DNA of 64,000 bases from Melioribacteraceae bacterium. GTDB taxonomy: Bacteria > Bacteroidota > Ignavibacteria > Ignavibacteriales > Melioribacteraceae. This document shows, in pieces, positions 16,888-24,840 of this stretch (positions within the stretch are counted from its first letter, which is position 1; every line of letters begins with the position of its first letter). The stretch spans positions 1,583,511 to 1,647,510 of the forward strand of contig CP129490.1 in assembly GCA_030584085.1 (NCBI GenBank), given 5' to 3'. The notes beneath the pieces are model-generated. The model was not told the origin of the DNA. It worked only from the letters and a program-made list of their open reading frames with translations, and did no database searches. The position numbers and the translations under genes were made by a program.

Positions 16888-17357
16888 AAAAGAATGAATA
16901 TATATTAAAAGCTATTGTTGATGAATGTGCAAAACACTTAAGCCGGATGAATTATGCTTATAATAAGATAAGTTTACTCGCTCCGATCACAAAAGATAGG
17001 ATTGAAAGACTTAATAATGAAAATATTGCTCATGTCGACCAGTTAATTTACCGATTTACAAAATTACAAGATGCAATTGCACAGAAGCTATTTAAATCAG
17101 TTTTATTTTCTTTAGGTGAACAAGTTACCGATAAGCCGGCAATTGATATATTTAATAGATTAGAACAACTTGGTATAATCGAAGATTTTGAAAAATGGAA
17201 AGAATTACGTGAACTTAGAAACCAATTGGCACATGAGTATGAAGAGGATCTTAGTGAGACTGCAGAGAAATTAAATTCTTTAATGAAAAGAAAATCAGAT
17301 TTAGAAGACTACTTCAATAACATTTTAAAATATCTAACGGCTAGGGAATTAATCTAG
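16884..17357 (+). CDS. HEPN-domain toxin of MNT/HEPN module
   Basis: A 157-residue helical protein. The segment RELRNQLAHEYEED near residue 115 contains the RxxxxH motif (RNQLAH) followed by tyrosine, which is the RNase active site and AMPylation target in MNT/HEPN systems. The start is TTG at 16884, overlapping the TGA of the partner; no in-frame ATG occurs before residue 22. Together the two genes form a type VII-like toxin-antitoxin pair. Confidence 0.85.
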   Translation: MKKNEYILKAIVDECAKHLSRMNYAYNKISLLAPITKDRIERLNNENIAHVDQLIYRFTKLQDAIAQKLFKSVLFSLGEQVTDKPAIDIFNRLEQLGIIEDFEKWKELRELRNQLAHEYEEDLSETAEKLNSLMKRKSDLEDYFNNILKYLTARELI

Positions 17358-17536
17358 AAATTGGACAATAAAAAAAATACTTTTTACTGCGTCTTTCACT
17401 TTTGACGTTTTCCTTTTACCCTTTGACTTTATCCTTTGTTTTTATTCTGTCTTCTGACTACTGATTTCTGAATTCTGTGTTCATTGAGCTTGTAGATAAT
17501 CACTGAAGCATTAATCTTTTTGAAGAATACTAAAAA

Positions 17537-17900
17537 CCAACTCACCTAAATCCTCCCCGCCATACCAAAGCGAAGCGGCGGGCAGGTCTTAAAAAGAGAG
17601 GAAGTATTTTTTAAAAAAACATAAAAACAAACGACCTTAAAAGAATCGATCTTAAGAATTTGATTAGCAATAATTAGTTAGCACAAAGGAATTAAATATT
17701 CGGCCTCAAAAAAATCGGCGTAAAAAAAATGTTCTAAGCTTTCGAGAAAGTGAAAATTACTGTTTGACGAATCCCGCCATATATTATTTAAAAGCTTTTC
17801 GGGATGAGGAGTTTAATTTTCACCGAAAGTGTGAACAGTTTTAGACGATTTTTTTGCAGCCTTGATTTTTTGTTACTTTTTGATCAAGCAAAAAGTAAAG
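17537..17900 (+). repeat. Composite repeat R4, copy A
   Basis: Starts with ccaactcacctaaatcct. A GC-rich insertion (around ccgccataccaaagcgaagc) separates the two arms of the cctctctt/aagagagg palindrome present in copies B and E. It continues through caaacgaccttaaaagaatc and ends in a hairpin around ttactttttgatcaagcaaa. Confidence 0.8.
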
Positions 17901-17962
17901 GGAACAGATTTAACATGGATTTAATGTCCGAAGTGAGGATTCTTTTTTAAGAAAAATATAAA

Positions 17963-18218
17963 CCAACTCACCTAAATCCTCTCTTAGAAAGAGAGGAAGT
18001 ATTTTTTAAAAAAACATAAAAACAAATAAATACATACGACCTCAAAAAAATTGCGTCAAGAAAATTATCAAAGTGAAGTGTTAAACGGAAAATGCTGTCT
18101 GAGTGACGATGTATTATATCGGAACGAATTCATTTTCCGTAACGAAACGGAGATAATTTTTAGCTATTTTTTTTGCAGTCTTGATCTTTTGGTACTTTTC
18201 TATCAAGAGAAAAGTACA
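17963..18218 (+). repeat. Composite repeat R4, copy B
   Basis: Begins with ccaactcacctaaatcct and has the intact palindrome cctctcttagaaagagagg. The middle differs from copies D and F. It ends with the hairpin ggtacttttctatcaagaga followed by aaagtac. Confidence 0.8.
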
Positions 18219-18285
18219 TAAATATTGAATAAAATTACTTTACTCACATTATTTGAAAAAATAATTTGAATTACTATAACGACAT

Positions 18286-18587
18286 ACGGCCTTAAAAGAA
18301 TCGACGTATAAAAATTCAATGGAGCGAAACGCCTGCCCGGCTCTGACGGGTTAAAAAGTAAATTCTGCCTGCCCGTCCGTAATCCGCTAGGATGAAGGCG
18401 GGTCTGAGACCCGTTGTTTTCACGGGTCGAGTTTATTTTCTTTAGTGAAGCGTAGTTGAATTTTAGACGATTCTTTTCCAGCCTTGATTTTTTGCTTACT
18501 GGAGCCTGTCCCGCAAACTTTTTGCGGGATGTCAAGTCGAAACGAAGTGAAGACCCCGCTTCCATTTAGCGGGGACAAAAGTAAGAG
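18286..18587 (+). repeat. Composite repeat R4, copy C, with nested insertions
   Basis: Lacks the left third and begins at acggccttaaaagaatcg. Compared with copy F it carries additional GC-rich palindromic blocks, including one of about 70 bp (cccgcaaactttttgcggga and accccgcttcca...gcgggg) that splits the terminal hairpin word between ttgcttact and caaaagtaag. Confidence 0.78.
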
Positions 18588-18740
18588 TAACTTGTTCATT
18601 TTCCGTAACGAACTTGCCCGACCTCTGGCGAGGTTGTTTTTAATCTCGATACTCGATACTTGATACTAAATAAGAATAACCCAATAACTAAATAACCAAA
18701 TAACAAAACACGACTTTGAGCTTAATACTTAAAGTTTCTT

Positions 18741-18968
18741 ATGATAAAATACACTCGTCACGCTAAACGCAGAATGAAGTTATATAAAATTACCGACGCT
18801 GAAACTAAGGCAGCTATTGAACTTGGTAAAAAGACTAAAGCCAGCGAAGGGAAATTAGAATTTGTGCATAATGTTAATGATAGGAAACTCCCCCTCAAAG
18901 TTGTTTGTAAAATAGTAGATAATGATTATCTTATTATTACATGTTACCCGCTAAAGAAAGGAATCTGA
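18741..18968 (+). CDS. DUF4258-like protein (putative toxin)
   Basis: A 75-residue basic protein. It shows the DUF4258 pattern: IKYTRHAKRRMKLYKIT at the N-terminus (H-A-K-R-R-M), a central helix TKAAIELGKK, and C-terminal strands PLKVVCKIVDNDYLIITCYP. The fold resembles RelE-like toxins. The following gene, 2 bp downstream, encodes a DUF2283 protein, and this combination is a recurrent two-gene module, inferred to be toxin-antitoxin. Repeat copies of R4 lie on both sides. Confidence 0.82.
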   Translation: MIKYTRHAKRRMKLYKITDAETKAAIELGKKTKASEGKLEFVHNVNDRKLPLKVVCKIVDNDYLIITCYPLKKGI

Positions 18969-18970
18969 AA

Positions 18971-19189
18971 ATGAAAGTATCATACGATCAAGAAGCAGAT
19001 GCGGTCTATATAGAACTCTCGGATAAGAAGCCGGAAGGTGTTATAGAAGTTAAAGAGGGTGTTAACCTCGATGTAACAGAAGATGGTATAATTGTTGGCA
19101 TTGAACTACTAAATGCCGGAAAGAAAATCCCGCTTAAATCTTTTCTTTCTTACGAATTTACACCGGATTTTCTAAATAAGGCAATCTAG
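18971..19189 (+). CDS. DUF2283 protein
   Basis: A 72-residue acidic beta-rich protein with the family hallmark MKVSYDQEADAVYIELSDK, followed by VNLDVTEDGIIVGIELLNAG. It follows the DUF4258 gene after 2 bp, and ATG 18971 is the natural start; an in-frame ATG at 18941 would overlap the preceding gene. It is probably the partner or antitoxin of the upstream protein; its biochemical function is not known. Confidence 0.87.
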   Translation: MKVSYDQEADAVYIELSDKKPEGVIEVKEGVNLDVTEDGIIVGIELLNAGKKIPLKSFLSYEFTPDFLNKAI

Positions 19190-19475
19190 TTTTCAAATTA
19201 GCTTTCTGTTATAAATTAATAACTCAATAACTAAATAACCAAATAACAAAACACGACTTTGAACTCTTGCCCGCCTCTGGCGTGGTTGCCCTCTATCATT
19301 TGAAATTTATTCTTTGTCCTTGTTTTTAATCTCGATACTTGTGTCTCGATACTTTATACTAAAAAGATGGCTACATTGCTCAATTACCAAATTGCTAATT
19401 TATAAATTCGGTAATACGGCAATTCGCAAATTCGCTAAATTTATTTCGATACTTACATCTCGATACTAAATAAAG

Positions 19476-19836
19476 CCAACTCACCTCAATCCTCTCCCCG
19501 CAAGCGGGTTTTTCAACTTGTAAAGAGAGGAAGTATTTTTTAAAAAAAAACATAAAAACAAACGGCCTAAAAAGAATCGGCGTTAAGAAATTCAATGGAG
19601 CGAAACGTTAAAAAGAAAATTCTGCTTGCCCGCCGTAGTCGTTTCAAAGACGAAGGTGGGTTTGACCCCGATTTATCGGGGGAGTTTATTTTCTTTAGTG
19701 AAGCGTAATTGAATTTTAGACGATTCTTTTCCAGCCTTGCCTGTCCCGGCTGCTTTTAAGCGGGAATTTTTTGTTACTTTGCGTTTTCTGCATCCCGGTG
19801 ATTTATATCGGGATTCTATCAAGAGAAAAGTACAAG
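19476..19836 (+). repeat. Composite repeat R4, copy D, with nested insertions
   Basis: Starts with ccaactcacctcaatcctct. Its palindrome is interrupted by a ccccgcaagcggg insertion. It shares with F the block gtagtcgtttcaaagacgaa and a ccccgatttatcgggg hairpin. The terminal hairpin word is split by two GC palindromes (around cccggctgcttttaagcggg and cccggtgatttatatcggga) that are absent in F. Confidence 0.8.
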
Positions 19837-19897
19837 GAACTCATTTAGCTTGGATATAATAACCAAAGCAAGAAATCTTTTTGAAGAAAAATATAAA

Positions 19898-20194
19898 CCA
19901 ACTCACCTAAATCCTCTCTTAAAAAGAGAGGAAGTATTTTTTTAAAAAACATAAAAACAAACGGCCTAAAAAGAATTTTCCTTAAGAAATTGTTTGGAAT
20001 TATTTAGTTAACTTAAAGGAATTAAATAAACGACCTCAAAAAAAATCCGTTTAGAAATTATTCGAAATGAAGCGTTAAACAGAAAAATCTGTTTGAACGA
20101 AGAGAGTTATTTTTCTGTAGCGAAATGTAGAATAATTTTAGGATTTTTTTTGGAGTCTTGAACTTTTGGTTCTTTTCTTTCAAGAGAAAAGAAC
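19898..20194 (+). repeat. Composite repeat R4, copy E
   Basis: Intact left palindrome (cctctcttaaaaagagagg). The middle resembles copy A rather than D, and no GC-rich insertion is seen. It ends with ttcttttctttcaagagaaa followed by agaac. Confidence 0.8.
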
Positions 20195-20210
20195 AGGTAA
20201 GCAAACTATT

Positions 20211-20234
20211 ATGAAAATTTTAGTAACTGGCGGA
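20211..20234 (+). pseudogene. Possible 5' fragment of an SDR sugar-reductase gene
   Basis: Eight codons read MKILVTGG, the usual start of extended SDR enzymes such as RfbB, RfbD or LegB. They are followed at once by sequence that is not SDR-like and leads to repeat copy F. The match is short and could be chance. Confidence 0.3.
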
Positions 20235-20276
20235 ATCGTTTTTAGCTATAAAGTTTTTTAAATCTTTTAAAAAAAT

Positions 20277-20489
20277 ACGGCCTAAAAAGAATCGGCGTTA
20301 AGAAATTCAATGGAGCGAAACGTTAAAAAGAAAATTCTGCCTGCCCGCCGTAGTCGTTTCAAAGACGAAGGTGGGTTTGACCCCGATTTATCGGGGGAGT
20401 TTATTTTCTTTAGTGAAGCGGAATTGAATTTTAGACGATTCTTTTCAAGCCTTGATTTTTTGTTACTTTTGTATCAAGACAAAAGTAAA
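20277..20489 (+). repeat. Composite repeat R4, copy F
   Basis: A right-hand copy starting at acggcctaaaaagaatcgg. It is almost identical to the corresponding part of copy D through gtagtcgtttcaaagacgaa and the ccccgatttatcgggg hairpin, and ends in the uninterrupted terminal hairpin (ttacttttgtatcaagacaa then aagtaa). Confidence 0.8.
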
Positions 20490-20747
20490 GAGAAGTAGAT
20501 TTATTTATGTATCAAGATAGCTGCGAGAAACCTTTTACAAGAAAAAAAAACAACTCCCTCAATTCTTTATTCCTTTCAGATATTAACATATTATTAAAAA
20601 TAATAAGTTACAATAATCACAAAATATATTTTTGATCTTAATGGACTTTGATTAAATTTATGACTTCGTTTTTTTACAACCAAATTAGAACATTATTAAA
20701 AATCCGACTCAATTTTGTCACCAAAAATGACAATTGTTCTCAGCAAT

Positions 20748-20800
20748 GTGACTGACCGGGCGAAGCTGTAACTTAATCTGTAATTCATAATTGATATTTA
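20748..20800 (+). promoter_or_regulatory. Shared upstream element, copy 2 (upstream of legB)
   Basis: Matches 4953-5004 upstream of wbpA: gtgactgacc, gggcgaagctgta, and taattcataattgatattta in the same order. It ends 103 bp before the legB start. Possible promoter or leader element; the function is unproven. Confidence 0.35.
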
Positions 20801-20902
20801 CAAGTAAGTATTTACTATTGAGAGTTGAGCAACTTTTCTCATCCTTTGAAATTTCTATTCGATACCAAATAAATACCTATTAACAAAAAACTAAGTAATA
20901 AC

Positions 20903-21874
20903 ATGCGAATATTAATAACGGGCGCTGCCGGCTTCATCGGCTCACATTTAACCGAATACCTTGTCTCGCAAGGCTTCGAGGCAAAAGCATTTATACATTA
21001 CAACTCCCAAAATAACTGGGGTTGGCTTGAAGGATCCGATGTAAAAAAGAGCATTGAAGTTATAACCGGTGATATCCGTGATTATGATTCAGTCTACAAT
21101 GCTGTTAAAGGAACCGATGCAGTTTTTCATTTAGCAGCATTAATTGGCATACCTTATTCTTATGTTTCACCAAAAGCATATATCGAGACGAATATAACCG
21201 GTACCTACAATATATTACAGTCGTGTCGAGAACTTAATGTTCAGCAGTTGTTAACTACTTCTACCAGTGAGACTTACGGTACCGCACAATATGTACCAAT
21301 AGATGAGGTCCATCCAATGGTTGGACAGTCACCTTATTCTGCATCAAAAATTGCTGCTGATCAAATTGCAATAAGTTATTATCGTTCTTTTGAATTGCCT
21401 GTTAAAATTGTTCGCCCTTTTAATACATACGGTCCACGACAATCCGCTAGAGCAATAATACCGACTGTAATAACACAACTGCTAAACGGCAAAGACCAAA
21501 TTAAACTTGGTAATCTTTCACCAACGCGCGATCTAACTTTTGTTAAAGATACATGCAAAGGATTTTATGAAATATTTAAATCTGATAAATTATTTGGAGA
21601 AATTACAAATATTGGTATGAGCAGTGAAATATCTATCGGAGATTTAGTAAATAAAATTGCATCCTTAGTCGGAAAACAAGTTGAGATCATCACCGAAGAA
21701 GAAAGAGTGAGACCTGATAAAAGTGAAGTAGAAAGATTATATTGCAACAACAAAAAACTAATCGAAAATACCAATTGGAAACCTGATTACGACTTGGATA
21801 AAGGTTTATCCGAGACAATTGAATGGCTAAAGAATAATTTGACAAGTTATAAACACGATATCTACAATGTATAA
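20903..21874 (+). CDS. legB: Nucleotide-sugar GlcNAc 4,6-dehydratase of legionaminic acid synthesis
   Basis: A 323-residue extended SDR: TGAAGFIGSHLTEYL NAD motif, HLAALIGIPYSYVSP, TSTSETYGTA active-site segment, catalytic YxxxK in YSASKIAADQ, and FNTYGPRQSARAIIP. This pattern is that of LegB, which forms the 4-keto-6-deoxy-GlcNAc intermediate; with PtmE in the same cluster, GDP-GlcNAc is the probable substrate. It heads the set legB-legC-legH-legI and overlaps legC by 8 bp. The start is ATG 20903. Confidence 0.88.
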   Translation: MRILITGAAGFIGSHLTEYLVSQGFEAKAFIHYNSQNNWGWLEGSDVKKSIEVITGDIRDYDSVYNAVKGTDAVFHLAALIGIPYSYVSPKAYIETNITGTYNILQSCRELNVQQLLTTSTSETYGTAQYVPIDEVHPMVGQSPYSASKIAADQIAISYYRSFELPVKIVRPFNTYGPRQSARAIIPTVITQLLNGKDQIKLGNLSPTRDLTFVKDTCKGFYEIFKSDKLFGEITNIGMSSEISIGDLVNKIASLVGKQVEIITEEERVRPDKSEVERLYCNNKKLIENTNWKPDYDLDKGLSETIEWLKNNLTSYKHDIYNV

Positions 21875-23045
21875 CGAAGTAATAGATTTTATTAAATCTT
21901 TATATCCTCATAAGAATCCCGTTCCACTGCATGAACCTGTTTTCTTTGGTAATGAGAAAAAATTTCTCAATGACTGCATCGATTCCACTTTTGTATCTTA
22001 CGTTGGAAAATATGTAACACAGTTTGAAGAAATGACAGCGAAATATACCGGTTCTAAATACGCTGTTGCAGTTGTAAATGGAACGGCAGCTCTTCAAATT
22101 ACTTTACAAGTTGCTGGAGTTAAACCTGGAGATGAAGTAATAACGCAACCATTAACATTCGTTGCAACCGCAAACGCAATTTCACACTGCGGTGCAAAAC
22201 CGGTTTTCATTGATGTTGATAAAGACACAATGGGAATGTCCCCAGAAAAATTAGAAGACTGGCTTTCCAAAAATATTGTATTTAAACAAGTCTCTGGTTT
22301 TTCAACCATGCAGCCATGCAACAATGCAACAATGCAGCGCGTTAGCGCCATCGTCCCCATGCACACTTTCGGTTACCCTTGCAGAATTGACGAAATAGTT
22401 GAAATAGCAAATAAATACAATATACCAGTTATCGAAGATTCAGCAGAATCGTTAGGTAGCTATTATAAGAATAAGCATACCGGAACTTTTGGTTTAGCCG
22501 GAGTCCTAAGCTATAACGGAAATAAAACCATAACCACCGGCGGCGGGGGAATGATTATTACTGACAATGAAGAATTCGCTAAGAAAGCAAAACATATTAC
22601 AACAACCGCCAAAGTACCGCATAAATGGGAATACATCCACGATGAAGTCGGCTACAATTATCGTATGACAAATGTAACAGCAGCAATAGGCGTAGCACAA
22701 ATGGAAATCCTAGATAAAATATTAGAAAATAAACGCCAAACAGCAGAGCACTATAAAAAGTTTTTTTCGACAATTCGACAATTCGACAATTCGACAATTA
22801 AATTCATCTCCGAGCCTGCAAACTCTCTCTCCAATTATTGGCTAAACTGTGTTCAATTAGAAAATAGAGAGCTACGCGATAAATTCCTCGAAGAAACAAA
22901 CTCAAACGGAGTAATGACACGACCTATTTGGCGATTGATGAATAAGTTGGATATGTACAAAGATTGTCAAAAAGGAAATATTAATAATTCAGAATGGCTT
23001 GAAGATAGGATTGTTAATATACCGAGTGGATACAGAAATCAATGA
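21867..23045 (+). CDS. legC: 4-keto-sugar aminotransferase of legionaminic acid synthesis, with repeat-derived inserts
   Basis: A 392-residue DegT/DnrJ/EryC1 aminotransferase with the LegC-type N-terminus (PLHEPVFFGNEKKFLNDCID). The PLP lysine is K220 in SYNGNKTITTGGGG, and VIEDSAESLGS carries the conserved aspartate. It installs the 4-amino group. Two unusual parts: residues about 140-158 (GFSTMQPCNNATMQ) come from low-complexity DNA (caatgcaacaatgcag) in the loop before VPMHTFG, and residues 301-311 are encoded by four exact copies of the octamer cgacaatt (22768-22799). The frame is intact. The 3' end overlaps legH by ATGA. Confidence 0.9.
   Translation: MYNEVIDFIKSLYPHKNPVPLHEPVFFGNEKKFLNDCIDSTFVSYVGKYVTQFEEMTAKYTGSKYAVAVVNGTAALQITLQVAGVKPGDEVITQPLTFVATANAISHCGAKPVFIDVDKDTMGMSPEKLEDWLSKNIVFKQVSGFSTMQPCNNATMQRVSAIVPMHTFGYPCRIDEIVEIANKYNIPVIEDSAESLGSYYKNKHTGTFGLAGVLSYNGNKTITTGGGGMIITDNEEFAKKAKHITTTAKVPHKWEYIHDEVGYNYRMTNVTAAIGVAQMEILDKILENKRQTAEHYKKFFSTIRQFDNSTIKFISEPANSLSNYWLNCVQLENRELRDKFLEETNSNGVMTRPIWRLMNKLDMYKDCQKGNINNSEWLEDRIVNIPSGYRNQ
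22768..22799. repeat. Octamer microsatellite (cgacaatt)x4 within legC
   Basis: Four perfect head-to-tail copies of cgacaatt preceded by seven T residues. Because the unit is 8 bp, gain or loss of one copy would shift the reading frame of legC. Confidence 0.93.
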
Positions 23046-23680
23046 AAGATAAAATTGTTGTTATTGGTGGCGGTGGACACGCGAAAGTTATTATTTCAAT
23101 TCTCAAGAAATTATATAAATATGATATCGTGGGCTATACTGATCTGGAAAACAAAGGTGAAATTCTAGGTATTCCATATTTAGGAAATGATGATAGACTA
23201 AACTCTCTTTATAGTGATGGAGTGATAAATGCAGTAATTGGTTTAGGTCAAATTAAATCTGCTGCTCTTCGAAGAAAATTAGTAGATAGGTGTAAAAGAA
23301 TTGGTTTTAACTTACCGGCGATTGTATCACCAAATGCCATAATAAATGAAGATGTTAGTATAGGAATTGGGACTGTAGTTATGGATGGTGTAACAATAAA
23401 TAGCGGTTCGACAATAGGTGAATACTCAATAGTTAATACCAATGCTTCAATTGATCACGATTGTTCGATTGGTGATTTCACACATATTGCACCTGGAGTA
23501 ACTTTATCGGGTGAAGTAAATGTTGGTAACGATGTTTTAATTGGAACGGGTTCAAACATAATTCAACAAATAAGTATTCCGGATAATACAATAATTTCTG
23601 CGGGTAGTACTGTATTAAAATCTATTATTAAAAATGGAATTTACAGGGGCAACCCTGCTAGTTTAATAAAAGAGATTTAA
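23042..23680 (+). CDS. legH: Sugar O/N-acyltransferase, NeuD/PglD/LegH type
   Basis: A 212-residue protein: an N-terminal Rossmann-like nucleotide-sugar binding domain (KIVVIGGGGHAKVIISIL), then a left-handed beta-helix from about residue 95 with hexapeptide repeats (DVSIGIGTVVMDG, GEYSIVNTNASIDHDCSIGDF). The histidine in ASIDHDC is the catalytic base of PglD-type acetyltransferases. It should acetylate the 4-amino group made by LegC. It overlaps legC by 4 bp and lies 2 bp before legI. Confidence 0.87.
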   Translation: MKDKIVVIGGGGHAKVIISILKKLYKYDIVGYTDLENKGEILGIPYLGNDDRLNSLYSDGVINAVIGLGQIKSAALRRKLVDRCKRIGFNLPAIVSPNAIINEDVSIGIGTVVMDGVTINSGSTIGEYSIVNTNASIDHDCSIGDFTHIAPGVTLSGEVNVGNDVLIGTGSNIIQQISIPDNTIISAGSTVLKSIIKNGIYRGNPASLIKEI

Positions 23681-23682
23681 TT

Positions 23683-24687
23683 ATGAACAAAACATTTATT
23701 ATAGCGGAAGCCGGTGTAAATCATAATGGTTCTATCGAATTGGCTTTTAAGTTAATTGATGCCGCTAAAGAAGCAGGTGCTGATGCTGTAAAGTTTCAGT
23801 CATTTAAAGCTGATAAGTTAGTATCCACAAAAGCTGATAAAGCTGAATATCAAAAACAGACCACTGACGCATCTGAATCACAATATGAGATGATCAAAAA
23901 GTTGGAATTATCGGTTGATGATCATAAAAAGCTACTTGAATATTGCAATAAAATAGGTATTCAATTTCTATCTTCTCCTTTCGATCTTGAAAGCATCGAT
24001 TTATTAATTGAACTTGGTTTAGGTATTTTTAAGATTCCGTCCGGTGAGATTACAAACTTACCTTATTTGAAAAAAATTGGAAAACTTGATAAAAATATTA
24101 TTCTATCAACCGGTATGGCAGATCTGGGTGAAATTGAAGATGCAATTGATGTTCTTACCGAAAGCGGAACAAATCTAAAAAATATTACCGTTCTTCATTG
24201 TAATACTGAATATCCCACACCGTTTGAAGATGTAAACCTCAAAGCAATGTTGACAATAAAGAACGCCTTTAAAGTAAAAGTAGGTTATTCAGACCACACG
24301 AATGGAATAGAGATACCATTAGTAGCTGCTGCTCTTGGTGCCGAAGTAATTGAAAAACATTTTACTTTAGATAGAAGTATGAAAGGACCGGATCACAAGG
24401 CATCACTGGAACCTAATGAGTTAAAACAGATGGTTTCGGCTATTGGAAACATCGAAAATGCTTTAGGTAGCGGTATCAAAAAACCTTCTAATTCCGAATT
24501 AAAAAATAAGCCAATTGCCAGAAAAAGTCTGGTTGCTATTAAAGATATTAAAAATGGTGAAAAATTTACTGAAGAGAATGTCGGTATAAAAAGACCCGGT
24601 AATGGAATATCACCGATGAGATGGGAAGAGGTAATAGGAAAAACTGCCCGAAGAGATTTTGAACTAGATGATTTGATTGAATTATAA
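23683..24687 (+). CDS. legI: N,N'-diacetyllegionaminate synthase (NeuB family)
   Basis: A 334-residue PEP-condensing synthase that forms the nine-carbon sugar acid from the six-carbon product of LegG and phosphoenolpyruvate. The TIM-barrel part shows FIIAEAGVNHNGSIELA, ADAVKFQSF, FKIPSGEITNLPYL, HCNTEYPTP and VGYSDHTNG. The C-terminal antifreeze-like SAF domain starts around residue 277 (RKSLVAIKDIKNGEKF). All expected metal and substrate residues appear present. Its product needs a CMP transferase; the candidate is at 32925. Confidence 0.93.
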   Translation: MNKTFIIAEAGVNHNGSIELAFKLIDAAKEAGADAVKFQSFKADKLVSTKADKAEYQKQTTDASESQYEMIKKLELSVDDHKKLLEYCNKIGIQFLSSPFDLESIDLLIELGLGIFKIPSGEITNLPYLKKIGKLDKNIILSTGMADLGEIEDAIDVLTESGTNLKNITVLHCNTEYPTPFEDVNLKAMLTIKNAFKVKVGYSDHTNGIEIPLVAAALGAEVIEKHFTLDRSMKGPDHKASLEPNELKQMVSAIGNIENALGSGIKKPSNSELKNKPIARKSLVAIKDIKNGEKFTEENVGIKRPGNGISPMRWEEVIGKTARRDFELDDLIEL

Positions 24688-24840
24688 ACTTCGCGAAACT
24701 TTGTGAAAAACTTAGTGTAACTTTGTGACGCTTCTTTTTTGTTTCACCAAGTATCACAGAGGAAACACAAAGTCACACAATGAATACAATGGTTATTTCA
24801 TTGATTCTTAAAATTTCTTCCTAAAATAAGATTAACTAAA
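24688..24840. repeat. Last R1 repeat before the repeat-poor block
   Basis: Direct (gaaactttgtgaaaaactta) and inverted (caccaagtatcacagaggaa) R1 words. After this point no R1, T/C or GC-palindrome repeat is visible until about 50640. Confidence 0.75.

Larger units (their letters stand above)
17358..18740. repeat. Gene-free region with composite repeat copies A-C
   Basis: 1383 bp without a supported gene. After T/C words it holds three copies of a composite repeat (A 17537-17900, B 17963-18218, C 18286-18587). Copies A and B begin with ccaactcacctaaatcct; most copies end in a hairpin word such as ttactttttgatcaagcaaa. An additional 20-mer type element (cttgcccgacctctggcgag) lies at about 18610. 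The minus-strand frame across 18203-18565 is a translation of copy C. Confidence 0.8.
19190..20902. repeat. Gene-free region with composite repeat copies D-F
   Basis: 1713 bp with no intact gene. It begins with another 20-mer type element (cttgcccgcctctggcgtgg, about 19267-19286) and short AT words. Three copies of composite repeat R4 follow (D 19476-19836, E 19898-20194, F 20277-20489), with a possible 8-codon gene fragment at 20211. The AT-rich part 20500-20747 shows nothing recognisable, and 20748-20800 is the element shared with the wbpA upstream region. Confidence 0.8.

Noticed and set aside
18203-18565. A 120-codon minus-strand frame
   Set aside because: Covers composite repeat copy C and its nested palindromes; no protein features.
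17537-20489. Insertion sequence or MITE family for the composite repeats
   Set aside because: No transposase, no consistent terminal inverted repeats or target duplications can be seen; kept as an unclassified repeat.
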